Origin: CAIWHR01 sp963717695
GTDB taxonomy: Bacteria > Pseudomonadota > Gammaproteobacteria > Burkholderiales > Casimicrobiaceae
Length of the DNA stretch: 64,000 nt
Direction of reading: 5' to 3'
NCBI GenBank assembly: GCA_963717695.1
Contig: CAVQWR010000006.1
Span: forward strand, 62,001 to 126,000
Each line of letters opens with the position of its first letter. The first letter of the stretch is position 1. Positions 60,991-64,000 of this stretch are shown piece by piece. The position numbers and the translations under genes are program-made. The notes beneath the pieces were generated by a model. That model was not told where the DNA came from. It saw only the letters and a program-made list of their open reading frames with translations, and made no database searches.

Positions 60991-62384
60991 CTTCGTCTCT
61001 CCTCTGCGCCTCGGCATCGTGCGCCATCGGCTTAGAGTCCTGCCGGCTTTCCCCGTGCACGGGAACCCGGCTCACGACGTATCGGTGCTTGCCGGATTGC
61101 TCCGCGAGGTATGGCTGTCGACCCTTCCACCGCGGAGATCGATCTCCCGCCCGAGTCGGGGCACGAAATCCGGTTACGATGGCCTCCTTGGTGGCCGCGG
61201 CGTCGAAACCGGCCGCCGGAACGATCTGAACCCGCGTCATCGTGAGTGCTTTCCTGCGCGATCTTGAACTCCGCGATGCCGGAAAGGTCACGAACGACGT
61301 AGATTAGCGCCAGTCCGTGCATCACCGTACCGTCGGCTGGCGATGACGAAATCAGTGGCTCCGGCCCTCGATCTCCTTGAGCATGGGCAACCTGCGTCCG
61401 CAGGCGCAGCGCGCCGTCTCAAGAACGCCGATATCGCCCGTGCGGTAGCGGACAACGGAAAATCCCGGAGGCGAGGTGGGTCACGACGATTCGCCCATTC
61501 GCCGGCGGGTACCGGGCGGCCTTCGGATCCACGGTCTCCACGATGAGTCTCGGCCGTGATGTGCATGCCACCCGCCGGACACGGGTGGGCGATGAATCCT
61601 GCGTCGCGGCCGCCGTAGCCGTTCGCGACCGGGCAGCCGAATGCGGATTCGATGCCGCGCACTGCTCATCGTAGAGCCGCTCCGGGGTAACGAACGCGAC
61701 CTGGATTCCAAGTCGTCCAGCCGACCCTGCGCGCAGTCGCGTGGCGCGCGATTTGCGCTAGCGCCGACGGATATCCGAACAGCATCTTCGGTCGAATGGA
61801 GCGGATCGTCGCGACGAAGCCGTCGAGCTTCGCCTCCGACATCTCGAAGGCGGGCAGCAGGCGCGTGCGCGGATCCAGGTCGCGCAGCCGCGCAGCCGGT
61901 CCTGCGCGCCCAATTCGATCGGCGAGCCCCAGACGACGATTCGCGGTCGCCGATGTCGACTTCCCACCAGCGCGTCGCACGCCATTTGGCCGCGACGTCA
62001 TGGCTCACGCGCTCCTTGCCGATGTAGAAGACCAGCGGCTCGCCGCTCGAGCCGCCGGTATTCGACCGCGCAAGGCCTTCGCCTGCGTCGGATTTGAGGA
62101 GCTCGGGGTCCGCGCGAATGTCGGCCTTGGTGAGAAACGGAAGCCGCGCGAGATCCGCGAGGCCCGAAATGTCACGCGGGTCGAAGCCGATCCGCGGAAC
62201 AGCGCGCGGTAGTAGGGCACGTACCCGCCGGCAAGTCGAGCAACGCTTTCAGCGGTCGAGCTGCAGAGCCGCGAGGCTTCCGGGCCACCACTGCGACGCC
62301 TCGAGCCCCTTGCGCACTGCGACGGTTGAATGGCCCTTGAGACGCTCGTGGAGCGGGAACAGCGCACCCGCGACTAACCGGGTG
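60983..62384 (-). CDS. CapK/phenylacetate-CoA-ligase-like adenylate-forming protein (many frameshifts)
   Basis: Recognisable pieces are GALFPLHERLKGHSTVAVRK and GLEASQWWPGSLAALQ at the N-terminus, AGGYVPYYRALFR, SNTGGSSGEPLVFYIG (the phosphate-binding loop), ERVSHDVAAKWRATRWWEVD, MLFGYPSALAQIARHA, FGCPVANGYGGRDAGFIAHP and EQSGKHRYVVSRV at the end. This is the CapK-like branch of the phenylacetate-CoA ligase family common in polysaccharide loci. The substrate is unknown. More than eight frame changes occur. The start could not be placed; it lies close to the stop of the preceding GT gene (62374). Confidence 0.72.
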
Positions 62385-63524
62385 TAGGCGGCGCGCGATC
62401 GGTCGGATGCGCGATCATGCCGGTCGTGCCTGGATCCACGTGGGCACCGCGGCCACGCGTAGACGTCGGTCCAGCGCTGCCGCACGCGCGACCACGCGTA
62501 CTGCTGCACGTCGGCGAGCGCAGCATCGCGAATCCGTGCCGCCAACCGTGGTCCTCGAGCAGCCGCGCGCATTGCCGCGGCCATCGCTCGCGTGGTCGCC
62601 CGCGCTCCACCAGCAGTCCGGTGACATCATCGCGCAGCACGAACGGGACGCCGCCGACATTGGTGCTGACGACCGGAACGCCACTGGCCATGGCCTCCAG
62701 CACCGAGTTGGGCATGTTGTCGACCCGGCTCGGATTCATCAGCGACCGTCGGCCAAGCGATAAAGCGTCCGCCATTTCATCGCGATCGAGCGCGCCGCAG
62801 AAACGACGGCGTCGGCGATGCCGAGCTCGTGCGCACAGCGCTTCAGGTCGGCACGCTCCGGCCCCGATCCCGCGATCGTCAGACGGACATCGGGCACGCG
62901 TTCTGAACCAGCGCGAACGCGCGCAAGAGCGGTCGCGATGTCGTAGATAGGCTCGAGATTGCGTGCGACGACGAGATGGCGGCGCCTCGGTGGCGCTGTC
63001 CGCCTCGGCCGGATGAAATCGCTGGAGATCGATGATGTTGGGCACGATCTCGCTGCGCATTCCGTGACGCCGAAAATCTCCTGCAGAAATCCCGACGGCA
63101 CGACCAGCGACGCCGCGCGCCGCAGCGTGCGCCGAACGGCGGCTCCCGAGCGCGCGAGGAAACTCTCGGCCTCGCCGCCGCGGTAGTTGACGACGGCCGG
63201 CGTGCCGCGCAGCCGCGATCCACATCGCAGGCGCGGCGAACAGATGCCATGACCAGCCGGAATTGGCCATGACGTGGAAGAGTTCGACTGCGACCGGCGA
63301 CACGCCAGAGCCGGACAACGTACGGGACGAGCCGGAAGAGTCGCGCGCAGACCACGGAACCGCCCGACGAAACGCGGGCGATACGGCGCGTTGACCTGCA
63401 CGATCGTCACCTCGACCCCTTCGCGCTGCAGCAGCTCCGCAAGTTGCCGCGTCTGATTGGCCATGCCGCCGGCCGGTGGCGGCAGCGGTCCGACGAGTGC
63501 GACCTTGAGTCCGGCGAGAGTCAT
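62374..63524 (-). CDS. GT4 glycosyltransferase (frameshifted)
   Basis: The start ATG 63524 gives MTLAGLKVALVGPLPPPAGG and MANQTRQLAELLQREGVEVT, the donor-side opening of a GT-B enzyme. AVVNYRGGEAESFLARSGAA, SLVVPSGFLQEIFG, VRLTIAGSGPERADLKRCAH and NMPNSVLEAMASGVPVVSTN (the E-x7-E region) with VGGVPFVLRDDVTGLLV follow. Frame changes are near 63290, 63060, 62930, 62750 and 62530. The ATG overlaps the end of the upstream GT gene. Confidence 0.82.
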
Positions 63525-64000
63525 CCGCTGCCGGGCCAAGTGAATCGAAGACGGCGCGATAGCCGGCCACGCTCGCCGGCCAGTTGCGCTCCCGTTCGAC
63601 AAACTGCCGACCCTGCTCGCGCAAGCCCGGCCAGCGATCGCGCTGGCCGAGCAAGCGCACGATGGCGTCGGCCAGCGAGCCTTGTCGCCGGCGCGGAACA
63701 GCACGCCGGTTCTCGCCATCGCGGATCAGCTCCCGATGCCCGCCGACGTCGGAGGCCACGAGCAGGCGGCCCTGCGCCATCGCCTCCAGCGGCTTCAGCG
63801 GCGTGACGATCTCGGTCAGGCGCATCGGGTGCCGCGGGTAGGCGAGGACGTCGATGAGATCGTAGTAGCGCTGGACTTCGCCGTGCGGGACGCGGCCGGC
63901 GAAGATGACCTTGTCCGTCGACGCCCAGCGTTCGCGCCAGCGCCTTCAGCGCTCGCTTCCTGCGGTCCGCCGCCGACGAGCAGCACGCGGACCGCAGGGC
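63521..64000 (-). CDS. XrtA-associated GT4 glycosyltransferase, C-terminal part (cut by window edge)
   Basis: Only the C-terminal half is present. VRVLLVGGGPQE near the edge is followed by HGEVQRYYDLIDVLAYPRHP, MRLTEIVTPLKPLEAMAQGR and LLVASDVGGHRELIRDGE, a very conserved pattern of the exosortase-A-associated glycosyltransferase family. Frame changes are near 63935, 63845, 63720 and 63680, and the stop probably overlaps the next ATG (63523-63521). Exosortase genes are expected just beyond the right edge. Confidence 0.8.
   Translation of the reverse strand, partial: ALRSACCSSAADRRKRALKALARTLGVDGQGHLRRPRPARRSPALLRSHRRPRLPAAPDAPDRDRHAAEAAGGDGAGPPARGLRRRRASGADPRWREPACCSAPATRLAGRRHRALARPARSLAGLARAGSAVCRTGAQLAGERGRLSRRLRFTWPGSG

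Overview
The window is high-GC chromosomal DNA, almost certainly from a betaproteobacterium that carries the exosortase A (XrtA/EpsH) PEP-CTERM system. The evidence is two PEP-CTERM proteins, the PrsK/PrsR/PrsT regulatory and TPR trio, an XrtA-type undecaprenyl-phosphate sugar transferase, an XrtA-type O-glycosylation ligase, an XrtA-associated glycosyltransferase cut by the right edge, and a gspH-to-gspN block of betaproteobacterial order. The exosortase gene itself, the chain-length regulator and the BY-kinase are not in the window.

Layout: 10-4983 (+) is the 3' part of a type II secretion operon (gspHIJKLMN), translationally coupled to an HGSNAT/DUF1624-type membrane acyltransferase (4980-5752). 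A tRNA-Val(GAC) follows. At 6141-8164 two divergent PEP-CTERM genes share a 554 bp regulatory region with a sigma-54 promoter on each side and two mirrored TGTAAA-N6-CGACG boxes. At 8319-10526 (-) lies a secreted metzincin protease preceded by a clear c-di-GMP-I (GEMM-I) riboswitch. At 10961-13643 (-) are a YdcF-like protein, a trypsin-like protease and a Sel1/SLT lytic transglycosylase. At 13624-24084 (-) is the regulatory and initiating part of the exopolysaccharide locus: UDP-GlcNAc 4-epimerase, UDP-GlcNAc/GalNAc 6-dehydrogenase, PrsT, PrsR, PrsK and the priming sugar transferase.

From 24736 to 33768 (-) come an O-antigen-ligase/polymerase-like membrane protein, a parallel beta-helix protein, a TPR protein, an ATP-grasp ligase, a GNAT/FemAB-like acyltransferase and a class III aminotransferase. 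From 34165 to 45806 (+) runs a glycan assembly and tailoring operon: flippase, a GT-like unknown, an APH-like kinase, an acyltransferase, a SASA-like esterase, a polysaccharide deacetylase, a DegT aminotransferase, a GT2, a left-handed beta-helix acyltransferase, an FdtA/QdtA-like ketoisomerase, GtrA and a GT39-like membrane transferase. From 45944 to 63524 and on to the edge (-) are an asparagine-synthetase-like protein, a methyltransferase, two tandem paralogous kelch/Ig/DNRLRE secreted proteins (one with a four-copy 1158 bp internal tandem array), the XrtA-type ligase, a CapK-like adenylate-forming enzyme and two GT4 glycosyltransferases.

Together the genes suggest a c-di-GMP- and sigma-54-regulated biofilm or floc matrix. 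The polysaccharide probably contains a hexosaminuronic acid and a 3-amino-3,6-dideoxyhexose; PEP-CTERM and very large repeat proteins are exported, and secreted proteases may remodel the matrix. From about 16 kb rightward nearly every gene is interrupted by single-base frameshifts. The spread of these breaks over many conserved genes, and small indels in otherwise identical repeat units, point mainly to sequencing or assembly indels rather than decay. Broken genes are given as one span with approximate break points.
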